This document shows, one piece after another, positions 1-10,448 of a stretch of DNA of 64,000 bases. The stretch's first letter is position 1. The number at the start of each line of letters is the position of its first letter. A program made the position numbers and the translations under genes. The stretch comes from Protula sp. h YS-2021. Its lineage: Eukaryota; Annelida; Polychaeta; Sabellida; Serpulidae. Location: contig OX457032.1 of assembly GCA_949752745.1 (NCBI GenBank), positions 16,966,720 through 17,030,719 of the forward strand, in the 5' to 3' direction. The notes beneath the pieces are model-generated. The model saw only the letters and a program-made list of their open reading frames with translations. It made no database searches and had not been told where the DNA came from.

Positions 1-2360
1 AGCAAGTCAACTGCGCTCGCTCTGAGGCACCCCTGTGGCTACTTTATGCGAGATTCAACGACCCATAGGTTTTTATTGGTATTTGCTAAAGGCCCTCAAA
101 GTACTGCGGTAATCATATACAACTTCTGTGTTACGCTTTCTTTAAAAGAAAATAATACGGAAACAACCCCAAATCTCCCGCAATAAGTGACATTTGTTTG
201 TATACAGGGAGCATACTTTATTACGTGAAATAGTAACAATAATTTTTGCAATTATCCACCAAAAAACTATTAAATTTATATTTCAAAAAGAACGTAAAAA
301 TCAAAAGTCAAATACTGTGGGTGTACAAAATAAATTTATACGTAATTCTGCATCTATCAACTATTTTAGTATATATTTTACAAATAAACTACAATCCCTT
401 TATTTAAATTTCCTGACCTTTGACTTTGGTCACGTGATATTTAAAGGCCAGAATGTAAACAAACATTTAACACGTGGGTGCGGAAGCGAACTTCTCTGCA
501 CTTTTATGAACAATTAAAAGACATACAGCTCACTAGAAACTGTGCCTGTTTTACAAAAAGGGCATATTGGGCATGAACTTTCTGTAGATGTTTGAATAAT
601 AGTGGCTGGTATGCAAGATTCGTGCCTCAGAACATATGAAGTCGACCCCTATTAGGTGAACAATGGAAGGCTTCGTAGCTCTGACAGAGAGATATACGAT
701 GTTATACAAGTCAGAGCTACTCGGAGCTACGTAGGCCCCAACCGTAGGTTACCAACAAATCTTGTATTTTCGCTCAAATGACTGGTTTTTGTTAATGATT
801 GGTAGTAATGCATGTGGTACCCTTAAGGACACTTTCTGAACATTAATGTGTTGTTCTTGAACGTTTTCAAACTTCATTGAAATGTTGATGCATGGCCGTT
901 CACATCATTTTGCACAATTCGACGTTCGAGACACCGGCCTTGACCGCTATTACCTCCGTTGTTGTCAGCAGCCAACCTCTACGGCGGTTCGCTCTGTTAC
1001 CACCTGTCCAACCACCATGTCTACGTCGGTTTTGTTTGTTGTGCATAACACCGTTTACTCTGCAAGAGAGGTGCTACTTTTTAAAATATCAATTAGCTCT
1101 GTGCTTATAAATAACGGATAAATTTCTCTGGGATCATCTGATTTATATAAACAACACGGCCAGTTTTTGTGAGTAGAACCCGTGAAATGAGGTTGATCAG
1201 CCAACTCTTCATAAGAAGGAAAAAACCTTTTTATTATCACCAATACCATGGCACACCTTAAACAAATATCTATATCACTCATTTATATCTGTTTGTGCAG
1301 GAAAAACTCCACAATAAGGATGTAGCTTCAAAGTGTGCGGGGGGGGGGGGGGGGGGAGAAGGGTGGTAATATTGATTAAGGTCAACATTTAAAGTTTTAA
1401 GGATAGCATTTTTAAAAAGATCGGACATCTCATATCTTTCGCGAACACAGAAAGGTTTCATATTCATTTCTCGGTTAGTGTCTTTTGCCGCTGGTACTGC
1501 ATTGGCCTCAGAGCCATGCACTGGCAGAATGGTTGATAAGAATAATTATGAACAAAATTGCCAACTAGACAGAAAAACATTTCATCAACGCATTCTTTTG
1601 ACACTCGGTTTGTTGACAGAAAGGGTTATTTTTTGCACTGTTAATATTTATAAAAATTCAATATACCTCCATTTGTGACTGTCAAGTGGTGCATTTAAAA
1701 TATTAATATTTAAAGGTATAAAAAGGCTGATGGCACACAAGTCAGCAGAATCTATATGTTAAAATTTGACTAATCTCAGCCTAATAGCCTAATACTGTAA
1801 GAAAAAAGGTTGTAAGTAATTGTTGATTTATATTTTAAAAGCCTACAATAACGAAAGGAAACTGAAATCGTTATATGTAAACAGCGCGGCCGAGAACTCT
1901 TGCTATCGAATGTGGCTGAAATACAAGATGTTACTTCCCAAAGGCTTCAAATTTGTTTATCTTTACTTTTAGATGAATTTCCCCAGAAATATTTTATAAA
2001 AAAGTAATAAGAATTAGAACATATTTTCTCAATGCAGTTTGAAAAGTTCGATAGTCACTTCCCTCTTTCATTAGCTAAGCAGAGATTAGGGGACGCAGTG
2101 TACACGCAAATCATCTTTTTTCTGTGTGGTTGTCCAAAAACACACGCCCTTCTGTGTAATCCGCTATAACACGATTTAGGAAAGAGCTGAGAAGATACGA
2201 TGAAGCTTCGTTTTGGTTTATTTGATGCACAAGAATGTAATTGACCAGTATTTTATATTTGAAGGAATTCGATGCCATAGAAGCTTGGTTTTAGCACTTG
2301 ATAAAGTTCGTATCTTGTAGATGTGATTTTTACCCAGTCCCAAGATTTATGCCTCATATT
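1..2360. other. Unassigned intergenic sequence
   Basis: I see no supportable gene here. Open frames on both strands are short and overlap each other without splice-site support. The stretch contains an 18-base poly(G) run near 1339-1356 and otherwise ordinary AT-rich sequence. The left edge may cut through a gene or repeat that I cannot recognise. Confidence 0.5.
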
Positions 2361-2499
2361 CTTCACAGGTGTTCAGGAGCATCAATCAGCTGGGCTCAGA
2401 AAAAGTCATTATTAGTAATTTTAGTCCACGGTTGCCTGTCTTGACTCCAAGCCGTCTTTGCATTCTGAGTCCGAGTTTTCGGCAAGTTGAGCTTGGCTT

Positions 2500-2754
2500 G
2501 TGCAGTCTGAAAGGGCAGCATATATCTTTTCTCACATCGTTCCGTCTTGTCAGTATTTGCATCTGACGAACACAAATGCTCTTAGAGCGTTTATGGAGAT
2601 TGTGATCCGCACACACTGCACCCCATCTACAAATCGTTCAACCACGAACTTTAGGCTATGGTTGCTATGGTCCTCGGTCTCATGGCCGATGTTGCTATTT
2701 GCGATCCTTTTCTTTCCCCTTCTCGTCTCGATTTTTAGGGTTCGGAAATGGTAA
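2500..2754 (+). other. Open segment with a possible membrane-spanning helix ending at a good donor
   Basis: The frame ends with a strongly hydrophobic run of about 20 residues at about 2659-2736 (it contains SWPMLLFAILFFPLLV) followed by basic residues RVRK, as in a single-pass membrane anchor, and an NRS glycosylation sequon lies just before it. A strong donor-like sequence (gtaagt) starts at 2752, inside the last codons. A stop codon in the same frame at 2488 means this cannot be one long exon from further left. The segment cannot be spliced directly to the candidate exon at 4146, because the junction would make a stop codon. It may be a gene fragment, a decayed exon or chance; no homology is recognised. 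Confidence 0.18.
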
Positions 2755-4145
2755 GTGACAGGACGCCTATATTTAATGCATTCTTTCAGATGTGCCAAGA
2801 CAGAAATTACTTTAGTGTTGGACCTTAACATGCATTTATTGCTAAAGAGTCATGGTAATAAATATCTATTTCCATGTTTGAACCGTATACAGATTACTCC
2901 ATTCTGTTCCTTTTCTGCTTGTGTTTTAGATATGTTGGTTGACAGGTTGCAGCATCCACCCCAAGTTACTTTCCACACCAGTGCGCTCCTGCCCACACCA
3001 GTTATCCACACTTAGTCTGTGTTCGCTGTAGCAGAAACCACGGATATCCCCTCTGCGACGAAGCCAGCAGCGAAACTTGTATTTAGCGCGTGCATTTTCA
3101 AAATAGAGACTGGAAAATTTTTTATCAGAATAGACTGAGAAAACAGAAAATGAGACTGGACACGACTCAAACGCGAGGCTTTAGCAGCTGCTTCTGTGTT
3201 GATAGGCTCTGACTTTATAGATGATAGCATCCCCAAAGCAAGCTCAGCGATTATATAGCAAGCCAAGAATTCTGCGACTAAGATCAACAGGAAGCAAAAG
3301 CCCTGAGCCACTATCACCCCTCCCTCAGCCATCAAGACATCACCTACGTTAATCGCAGTCTCGCTGCGTCTACCCATAGTGCATCTCCCATAGACGCATC
3401 GCCGCAGATCACGGAGACAATGGATTTGAGTGATGCCCATTCTCCGGGTATCGCCCTGCCGGGTCAGGTTTCCGCGTTGGAGAATCCAGAGATAGGGGAG
3501 CTCCCATAAACCCACACCTCGTCCGACATGGAAGGTCAAACTGTACGAACTGACGCGGATTGTCTAATACAGGAATAGTACTCTTCAGAGTGTCCAGAAT
3601 AAGCCGGGAGGGGTTAGCGGTCCATCACAAGAAGAGACCACGTCCTCTTTCACCTGCTGCGGAGGACCTGCTACTCAGGTGTACAATCCAGGCAATTACC
3701 CGACTGGCGTAGCTTCCGCGTGGTTCTCCTATGCTAGATAAGGATAACTACCCTATCGGACAGTCTAGTCACCATCTATCAACCATGCTTGGAGAAGGGT
3801 GCAGCTTAGCAGCACATAGTGAAATAATTACAATACAAGGAGACAAAAATCGAAATGCCAGACTACTAGGTGGGGTTCTTCAGCAGTGTTTTTCTGGTCC
3901 CTAAAAAGTCGGGGAATTGAAGACTGATCATAAGCCTCTCATCCCTAAACGAGTTGCTATACGTGACGGCGCAGGTGATAAAAGAAGCTCTCCAGGAAGG
4001 GATGTAGGGTACTTCTGCCAGAAAGTAGGGCAAAGACATTTCTGGTTTCTGGCACTTTTCCACTTCTCTACAACACCGAATGTGTTTAGGCATGTGATGA
4101 AGGATCTAAAACATGGGCTCGACTAATGGTATGCTTGTGTTTCAG

Positions 4146-4479
4146 ATTGTTCTCTGGCTCACTTGCTCATAGAGACAGCCCAACGCCAGAGACTTCAATA
4201 GTTGAAACAGGCCTTACAGGCAAGTCTCATGGTAAATCTGAACTGCCATCAAAACAAGAAGATACATTCCTGGATGAAAGATGTAATGTAGCCATCACGC
4301 GTGCTTATCCTACTCCCAACCGTCATCAGAAGGTCATCAATGCAAATGACATGGCCAGATCTCTAGATAAGTCTGCAAGCAGTAGAGTAACTACTCGGTC
4401 TGTGGCCGCAACCAACAGGACGGTCCTTTTTTCCTACAATTCTACAGAGGCCAGTCACCGTAGAAACACCACGCTTTAG
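4146..4479 (+). CDS. Candidate 3'-terminal coding exon of an unrecognised gene
   Basis: A good acceptor (tgtgtttcag, ending at 4145) opens a frame that runs for 111 codons to a TAG at 4477-4479. A canonical AATAAA lies at 4527-4532, 48 bases after the stop. The translation is rich in Ser, Thr, Asn, Arg and Lys with no predicted fold, as in a disordered tail. The exon would start with one base completing a split codon. No upstream partner exon was found in the preceding 4 kb, and I do not recognise the protein. It could be the end of a gene that starts left of the window, or a chance combination. Confidence 0.3.
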
Positions 4480-4540
4480 TTCTGGGGTCCGTTGGGTCTA
4501 CGATTATTTTGTTAAAACCTGAACTCAATAAAGGGTTATT

Positions 4541-5827
4541 TTTTTTATTTCTTTTGCCTAAGACAGGGTTTTGCATCCAGTGGGAGGTTGGAGGGGGATG
4601 GTAAGAGCGGTGTGTGGCGTCGGTCAGGTTGCCAGGTCTGTTCATGCCACCGTGTTTGTATTAAACTCAGTTATGTTTCATGGACGGGGGAGTCACCCTA
4701 TCCTCAAAATTTGATTGAAAATTAAATGAAGCGGAACGTAGTTTGTGGTGTACGGATCTTTACTGAATCAGAGTCTTCTTTCCCTTTGCTTTCAGCCACA
4801 GGCTTTTTTGAGTACATCGTAATTCGCGACTTTTCTCGTACATTTCAAAATTACAGGTTCTCCTGTACCCCACTTTGGTCCATCTAAAAGTGAAGATAAG
4901 GAAATTCGAAGTAAAACGACCTATTATGAACAAAAGCGTAATTCACATTCTCCACTCATGGTTGTATCTCCCGCCCACCAACCAGCCTGGGTAAGTTTAA
5001 AAACCACCTTTTGGGCATAAAAGGGATGATTTGTGTGTGTAACTGGTGAAAGGCGCGAAGGGGCTATTCGAAATGCAATGAGAAAATTTTGTTCTATTCC
5101 TGTGGCAAATTCCCTGCTCAAGACTCTAGACCTATCTAGAAGTGGAGATAAGCGAATTTAAAGCTTTTGCGAATAAGAAGCTCTATAGCACTCTTCACCC
5201 ATTGAATACGGTCCTAAAATTACCCTCTTTCGCCGCGTTTTTTGGACACGCATGGAATCATTTATGCCACCAAGCTACCCGCCTCCCTTCCCGGGATTAA
5301 AACCGCATATGATCTGTGATGAAAAGAAGTCCTTAAAAAGAAGATATTTAAAAAAAAATATATTTATGGTTGAGATTAAAAAATATTCAACATTGACTTT
5401 AAAAAGAAATAAAGAACTTTAAAGAAGATTTCGCCAATGTGATTCCTTCGTTTTCAAGTAGGATTTTTATTTTTATTATTTCCTTTTTTTTTGGGGGGGG
5501 GGGGCACACCATTTATGAAAGTAACATCTTTCGATCAGGTTTAAACAGAAATCAGTGAAATATGAATCAATAAAATTTTAGCAATGTTAGGGATTCCATG
5601 TGAGCTGATATTGTTTTCTTTAATTATTTAAGTTAGAAAAGATATATGCAATTTTTTTTTTGCACAAAAGTGAGGTGAATAAAAGAACGCAGAGTCCAAA
5701 ATCTGCGAAAAATACTGACAAAAAACATCTGTGAGAAAAATATCTGAAGGTCATCTCTTATGAATCTTCAGGTAAGATTTCAAATTAATGGTAAAGAAGG
5801 CCAAGGTTCATAGTGGAAGAAAATGCA
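4541..5827. other. Intergenic region upstream of linker gene 1
   Basis: No gene is visible. Two diverged copies of a sequence lie about 250 bases apart. The clearest matching parts are at about 4879-4915 and 5131-5165 (ccatctaaaagtgaagata against ctatctagaagtggagata). Each is followed by a CCACC-rich stretch near 4970 and near 5268. A poly(G) run follows near 5494. The region ends at the TATA box of the first haemoglobin linker gene. Confidence 0.4.
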
Positions 5828-5835
5828 TATAAAAG
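5828..5835 (+). promoter_or_regulatory. TATA box of linker gene 1
   Basis: TATAAAAG lies 67 bases before the ATG at 5895. The paralogous gene 2 has the same octamer 71 bases before its ATG, preceded in both cases by GCA, which supports a real core promoter. Confidence 0.7.
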
Positions 5836-5894
5836 AACGGGTAAGTCGCAAAAGTATTGGCAATCTGGCTCCTGGGGGAGTAGAAACAACAACA

Positions 5895-8518
5895 ATGGGG
5901 AGCCTCATCGTTTTAGCAGTGATGCTCGGACTCACATTTGCCCAGCCAGGGCATACGCCCATGCGTGGACCGTGGGGAGTGAATTATGCCGCAGCGCGCA
6001 TTGAGGCACAGGGTGTGCGGATTGCACGTCTGTCAAAGTTGATTGACAGCTTGGCGCAGCGAATTGAAGATGATGATGCGAGTGATTATCACAGGGTAGT
6101 GAATGAACTAGAGAGGCGTCTTGAGCGCCTGGAAGGTAAGGCAACAAAAGAAGCTTAAAGGTAATCATTTAAAGAGAAAAGTGTATCATTAAGTTTAAAA
6201 AGATGTTTATTTTTCTGCATTTTAAAGTGTGTTTAGGCAAACAATATGCCTGTACACAGACAAATTGCCAATATCATTTCTTTGGGAGGCAGCACAATAG
6301 GAAATTTTGTGTATTGCTGTGTGTGTGTGTGTTGGGAGGGGGGGGGGGGCGAGGAGGGGAGGGGCGGGGTTAAAATGTAGAAAGTCTGATTGATTACACC
6401 TGAAAAAAGATGGTCTGCTCAGCAGAAACAGGTCATACAGCTGGCTGCTGTCTTGACTCAAGCTTTTTTTTGTGTTTTGTATGGTAACATTTCATATGAT
6501 ATCAGTAAGGGGTCATCCATAAAGTACGTACGCAAAACAATTTGGACTTTACGCCTCCGACTGTACGTATAATATGTGATGTCACACATTGTCTAAAACA
6601 TCAGTGTACACCCCCCCCCCCCCATCCCTGACTAGCTACTTTATCTAAAGTTTGTTTTATTGCCATCAACATTGACTAAAATTATGATATCCAAAATGCA
6701 ATCACAGTGTCCTTCCTCATTCATTACATTTTTATAAAAACCAGATGGATCATTGATATATGTGGGGAGGGCAATCTCAGAAATTAAAATGTGCATGCCG
6801 AAAATGCGACGAATTCAGTTTATAGAAGAATGGGTTACTTATGCTGGAGGGCTGGGGTCACATATCATTATAAGCGAGGTGACCAAATCGTTGTGTGAAA
6901 CCTTTATTATGAATGCCATGTTTCTATTATTTTGTATTTTTTCTTTTAAAGAGAAATAGTGTGTGTGAAGAGAAATGCTGTTATCGTGTGAAATATTGTA
7001 ACAGAATACTGTAACAGAATGTTTTGAAATGAATTTTAGGCAACGACTGCCATGAGCATGAATTCAGCTGCGGACGGAAGTCTGGCGAATGTATCAGTGA
7101 GCTGCTCGTGTGTGACAGCAAGACTGACTGCCACAATGGCCACGACGAGGATGAGGCTATCTGCAGTAAGTACACAGTTGGCGAGGGAGATGATCGTGTG
7201 TGACAGCAAACCTGACTGTCACAACGGCCTCGATGAGGATGAGGCTATCTGCAGTAAGTACACAGTGGGCGGGAGAGATGCTCGTGTGTGACAGCAAACC
7301 TGACTGTCACAACGGCCAAGGCGAAGATGAGGTTATCAGCGGTAAATGAGTGAACAACTCAGGGTTTTGTTCGTGTGTGAAGGGAGGGGGGTTAGAACAG
7401 GAATACTATTGCATTCCCCCAGCTGAAAAATAAAAAAAAGTAAGTGATCGTTCTTAACCCAACGCGGTACGTAACCGCTAAATGCAATTAAAATGATTGC
7501 AGTTAGAACTGCAGTGAAACCATGGACAAATCATGTAATCGTGTGTGACACAATTGACCCTATTTTAAAGGGAAGAGATAAACGTCAGAGAGAAAACCTT
7601 TTTGGTGCATGAAGTGAAGGAAAGGGGCATTAAGACTTCCAATATATTGTGTTAACTAATTAAGCATTGTGGTGGAAAAGCATGTCTTCAAAAATACAGG
7701 AGCCAGTTTTTTACGCTAGTGCATTGTACTGAGGTAAACTGACGGACGTCGATCATTTTGACATGGGGCAGGGGACTTTTCACCAATGAAAATGAAAATA
7801 GTGCGGTTGTTCATGATTTAGGAAACCAAGTACCTGCTGGTCGCTCTTGGTCTGGTGTTGTTAACTGGAGCGGTTGTATGACTAGACCATCCAACCACAT
7901 GAACCTGCTCATAACCGGAAACAGACGGCTGAACCACTTCCCCACGCGTCTCTATGTTGATGCTGTCATTGTGGCGAGATGGAACGACGGGCATGAAGAC
8001 GTGGGTGCCTTTTGAACTGTTGCTTGTTAAACAATTTTGCTTGTGCGAAGTTTAAACCCATTTTTCTCCATTCTAACCACGAGAAATTAGGCCAAGACCC
8101 CGACTGAAGATTTCAGACCCAGGCTGAAACTAAGGGTTGATGAGCAGAAATGATAATTTAGCAAAAATACGTGGGGAAGGTTACATGAAATCTTAGTGGA
8201 AGGTGGGATTCGAATATTAAAAAAAAAAAAAAAACTATTAGTGGTCCCACACAACATAAACACCGATAACAAAATTAATTTCTTTTAATTTAAATCAAAT
8301 GAATGGTTAAATCTCATTATTAGCACACGGAAACTTGGAACACCCAGGGCTACTGGAACTATGGGAGGACGCAGTTGGTTCTCGCACCGCCAGAGGGCTC
8401 CACGAAGCGAATTGGCATGCTTTGTGACGACGCCGGGGAAGGAGTCGCTGACTGCAAGATGCTACGAGAGAGTGACCTCAGTCAATGCGGTCACGCCATA
8501 CTAACAAGAACGGTCTAG
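5895..8518 (+). CDS. Extracellular haemoglobin linker chain, gene 1
   Basis: Coding exons are 5895-6135, 7040-7165, 7822-8000 and 8324-8518, giving 246 residues with all phases consistent. Linkers are the non-haem subunits that hold the globin dodecamers in annelid hexagonal-bilayer haemoglobin, secreted into blood or coelom. Exon 1 encodes a signal peptide (MGSLIVLAVMLGLTFA) and a coiled-coil heptad region (about residues 30-80). Exon 2 encodes an LDL-receptor class A module (about 83-122) with six cysteines and the calcium-binding DC-NG-DEDE pattern. Exons 3 and 4 encode the C-terminal beta-barrel domain with four cysteines. The ATG was chosen because it starts the signal peptide and sits 67 bases after a TATA box. 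The next gene is a tandem paralogue. An 88-base repeat of the end of exon 2 lies in the following intron. The family call is by recognition and is strong; the linker subtype (L1-L4) cannot be told. Confidence 0.92.
7101..7350 (+). repeat. 88-bp triplication of the LDL-A exon end and its donor
   Basis: Units start at 7101, 7189 and 7277. The first is the functional 3' part of linker exon 2 plus its donor. The second keeps the LDL-A codons (VCDSKPDCHNG) and the gtaagt donor, but has no acceptor in front of it. The third has decayed: the last cysteine codon has become serine and the donor is altered (ggtaaatg). The extra copies are therefore intronic exon fragments. Confidence 0.85.
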
Positions 8519-8528
8519 AATGCAAAAG

Positions 8529-8886
8529 GTACATGAAGAATTAAAAGATTGTCATATAAATAAAGAAGTTTGGATTTGGGGAGATACTACATGTGCACAG
8601 TTTTTCGCCAGGGCCATTATCTGTGTGGCATAATTTCAAATAAAAAGAGCTCCAAAATTCCCACCAACATAAATTTACTGCGCGGATTCGAAACCTAAAC
8701 CCATCTCTATGATTAAACTACGTGTATTTTGTATCTCTAACATTTTAGAGAGACAAAGTTTGTGTCTTCGTTTCATTTGTATTTTTTTCACAAATTTTCG
8801 CAAATTAATTTTTTCATTGATTAAATCAGATAAAGTTGTTTTAAATATTTCTGTTAAAATTTTCTTTTTTTCTTTTTTTTTTTCAG
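8529..8886 (+). other. 3'-UTR intron of linker gene 1
   Basis: A donor (aaaag|gtacat) lies 10 bases after the stop codon, and an acceptor with a long pyrimidine tract (ttttttttttcag) ends at 8886. Linker gene 2 has an intron in the same place. The short distance from stop to junction is below the limit usually linked to nonsense-mediated decay. Confidence 0.6.
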
Positions 8887-9126
8887 ATTACCCAGCGGCT
8901 AATATCCCATAGGTCCATTTGCCGAAGTATTGCGAACGTTGATTGGTCATCGGGAGCCCTCATTGCTGACCATTCACACCGCACGACATTAATATTCAAA
9001 TATGATTATTAGAATTATTATGCAATTTTATTCTACTACGATGACTGGAAAATGAAGACTAAACAGGAGAATAATGAACTGGGCGGAAAACGAATACGTG
9101 TTTTTTTTTTAAGTTCTTGAAACACA

Positions 9127-9132
9127 AATAAA
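9127..9132 (+). other. Polyadenylation signal, linker gene 1
   Basis: AATAAA lies about 240 bases into the predicted last UTR exon. A second AATAAA at 9255-9260 is an alternative. Confidence 0.45.
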
Positions 9133-9269
9133 AAAGCATATGCAGTAATTCTGATTAAAAGCAGCAATTGTCTGCAATCTTTTCTTGGCTCACATGCCCA
9201 ATATGTTGATTTCGTTGCGTTCAAATAGCGTGGCGTGTTATTCAGAGTTTACTGAATAAAACACAGTGT

Positions 9270-10377
9270 TGGTTGCGCAACCTCGAATAATGTCACACTA
9301 TCTAAAGCAAAAAAAAAAAAAAAAAAAAAACAAAACAAAACGTCGGTAGTCGACGTGATATTAATAAATTAATAAAGACGTTTGAAGTATAAGCGGCTTT
9401 ACCTGAAACGTAAAACAGAAATAAAAACAAACAAGACTGGTATAATGAAACCAAAACAGGCACTCGAATGTAAGAAAATGTTACGATAAAATTCAAATGC
9501 AACGTGTTTATAATTAAAAAATACGACTCGTTGACAACATGATGCAAAGTGGTGGGAAACCAGCTAGCATAGTCCCTGGGCATAAAAGTGAGGTCAGGCG
9601 AAGAACAACAATATAGTCGCTCGAAACGTTTTTATTAATTTATTCAAAAGGTTAAATCATGCATGTAATTGCCAAACGTTAAAAATATTGAAACAGTTCA
9701 ACAAGAGCTGATTAATTCGAAAAAAACATTTGTGAACGTTGTGTTCCCTTAAAATGTGAGGCAAGTTGCTGTGAGTTGCAATAAATAATAACAATAATAA
9801 ATAAACATCACGCGTTTTATTGATTGATTGATAAAAAATATGGTTACTTTAAAAATGAGACCCAAATTTTACAAGGTATTTTAGAAGGACACACAAATAA
9901 TGCCGTCAAAATATTTTAGCGTTTTTTGTTCAAGCTTAATATTATTGTCTAAACTGACAATAAGAGTGAGCAAAATTGCTAGACAGAAGTATTTTTATCA
10001 TTAATTCACTGTTTAAATTAATTTTGCAATATTTCTGTAAATTACTGGTGTGCTGTGTTGAAAGGAGTAGCCTTTAGGCTTTATAATTATTGTAAAATCG
10101 TCACGTGGCACGTATGTAAATTGTCGGCGTTTTAGTAGCGCCCAGTGTGCTCTTTATCTATGCAAACACCTGGGTCCAAAGTTCTTATTCAATTGTTTTT
10201 TTTTTTAGTATTAAAACCAGCTGTTGAACAAAAATGCAGTTCAAATAAACAAATAACAAAAAAGTTTGTAAATAATGGACTTCTAACTGCCATGTGCAGC
10301 AGTATGACCACACAGCCTGTGTCGTCCGATTTTTCACGTCAGAGTACCAAAGGTCGCTTAGTTAGAAGCAATGGGCA
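9270..10377. other. Spacer between the two linker genes
   Basis: This is about 1.1 kb of AT-rich DNA with a poly(A) run at about 9309-9330 and no supportable gene. It leads into the TATA box of linker gene 2. Confidence 0.5.
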
Positions 10378-10385
10378 TATAAAAG
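10378..10385 (+). promoter_or_regulatory. TATA box of linker gene 2
   Basis: TATAAAAG lies 71 bases before the ATG at 10449, in the same context and spacing as in linker gene 1. Confidence 0.7.
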
Positions 10386-10448
10386 GTTTGCGTGTGCGCA
10401 GCGGCCAGCAGTGCTCTTCACGCTCCTTGCACGGTAACGAGACAAGGC

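Noticed and set aside
3012..3539. 175-codon open frame on the - strand
   Set aside because: No recognisable domain, no splice or polyadenylation context and unusual composition; kept as unassigned although one hydrophobic stretch is present.
3917..4126. TDHKPL at the start of a short frame as a retrotransposon RNase H motif
   Set aside because: Only six residues match and the rest of the frame shows no RNase H or integrase similarity.
5823..5895. An upstream ATG at 5823 as the start of linker 1
   Set aside because: It overlaps the TATA box and would place a non-hydrophobic stretch before the signal peptide.
7189..7350. Second and third LDL-A copies as real exons of linker gene 1
   Set aside because: There is no acceptor before either copy, both contain only the second half of the module, and copy 3 has lost its last cysteine.
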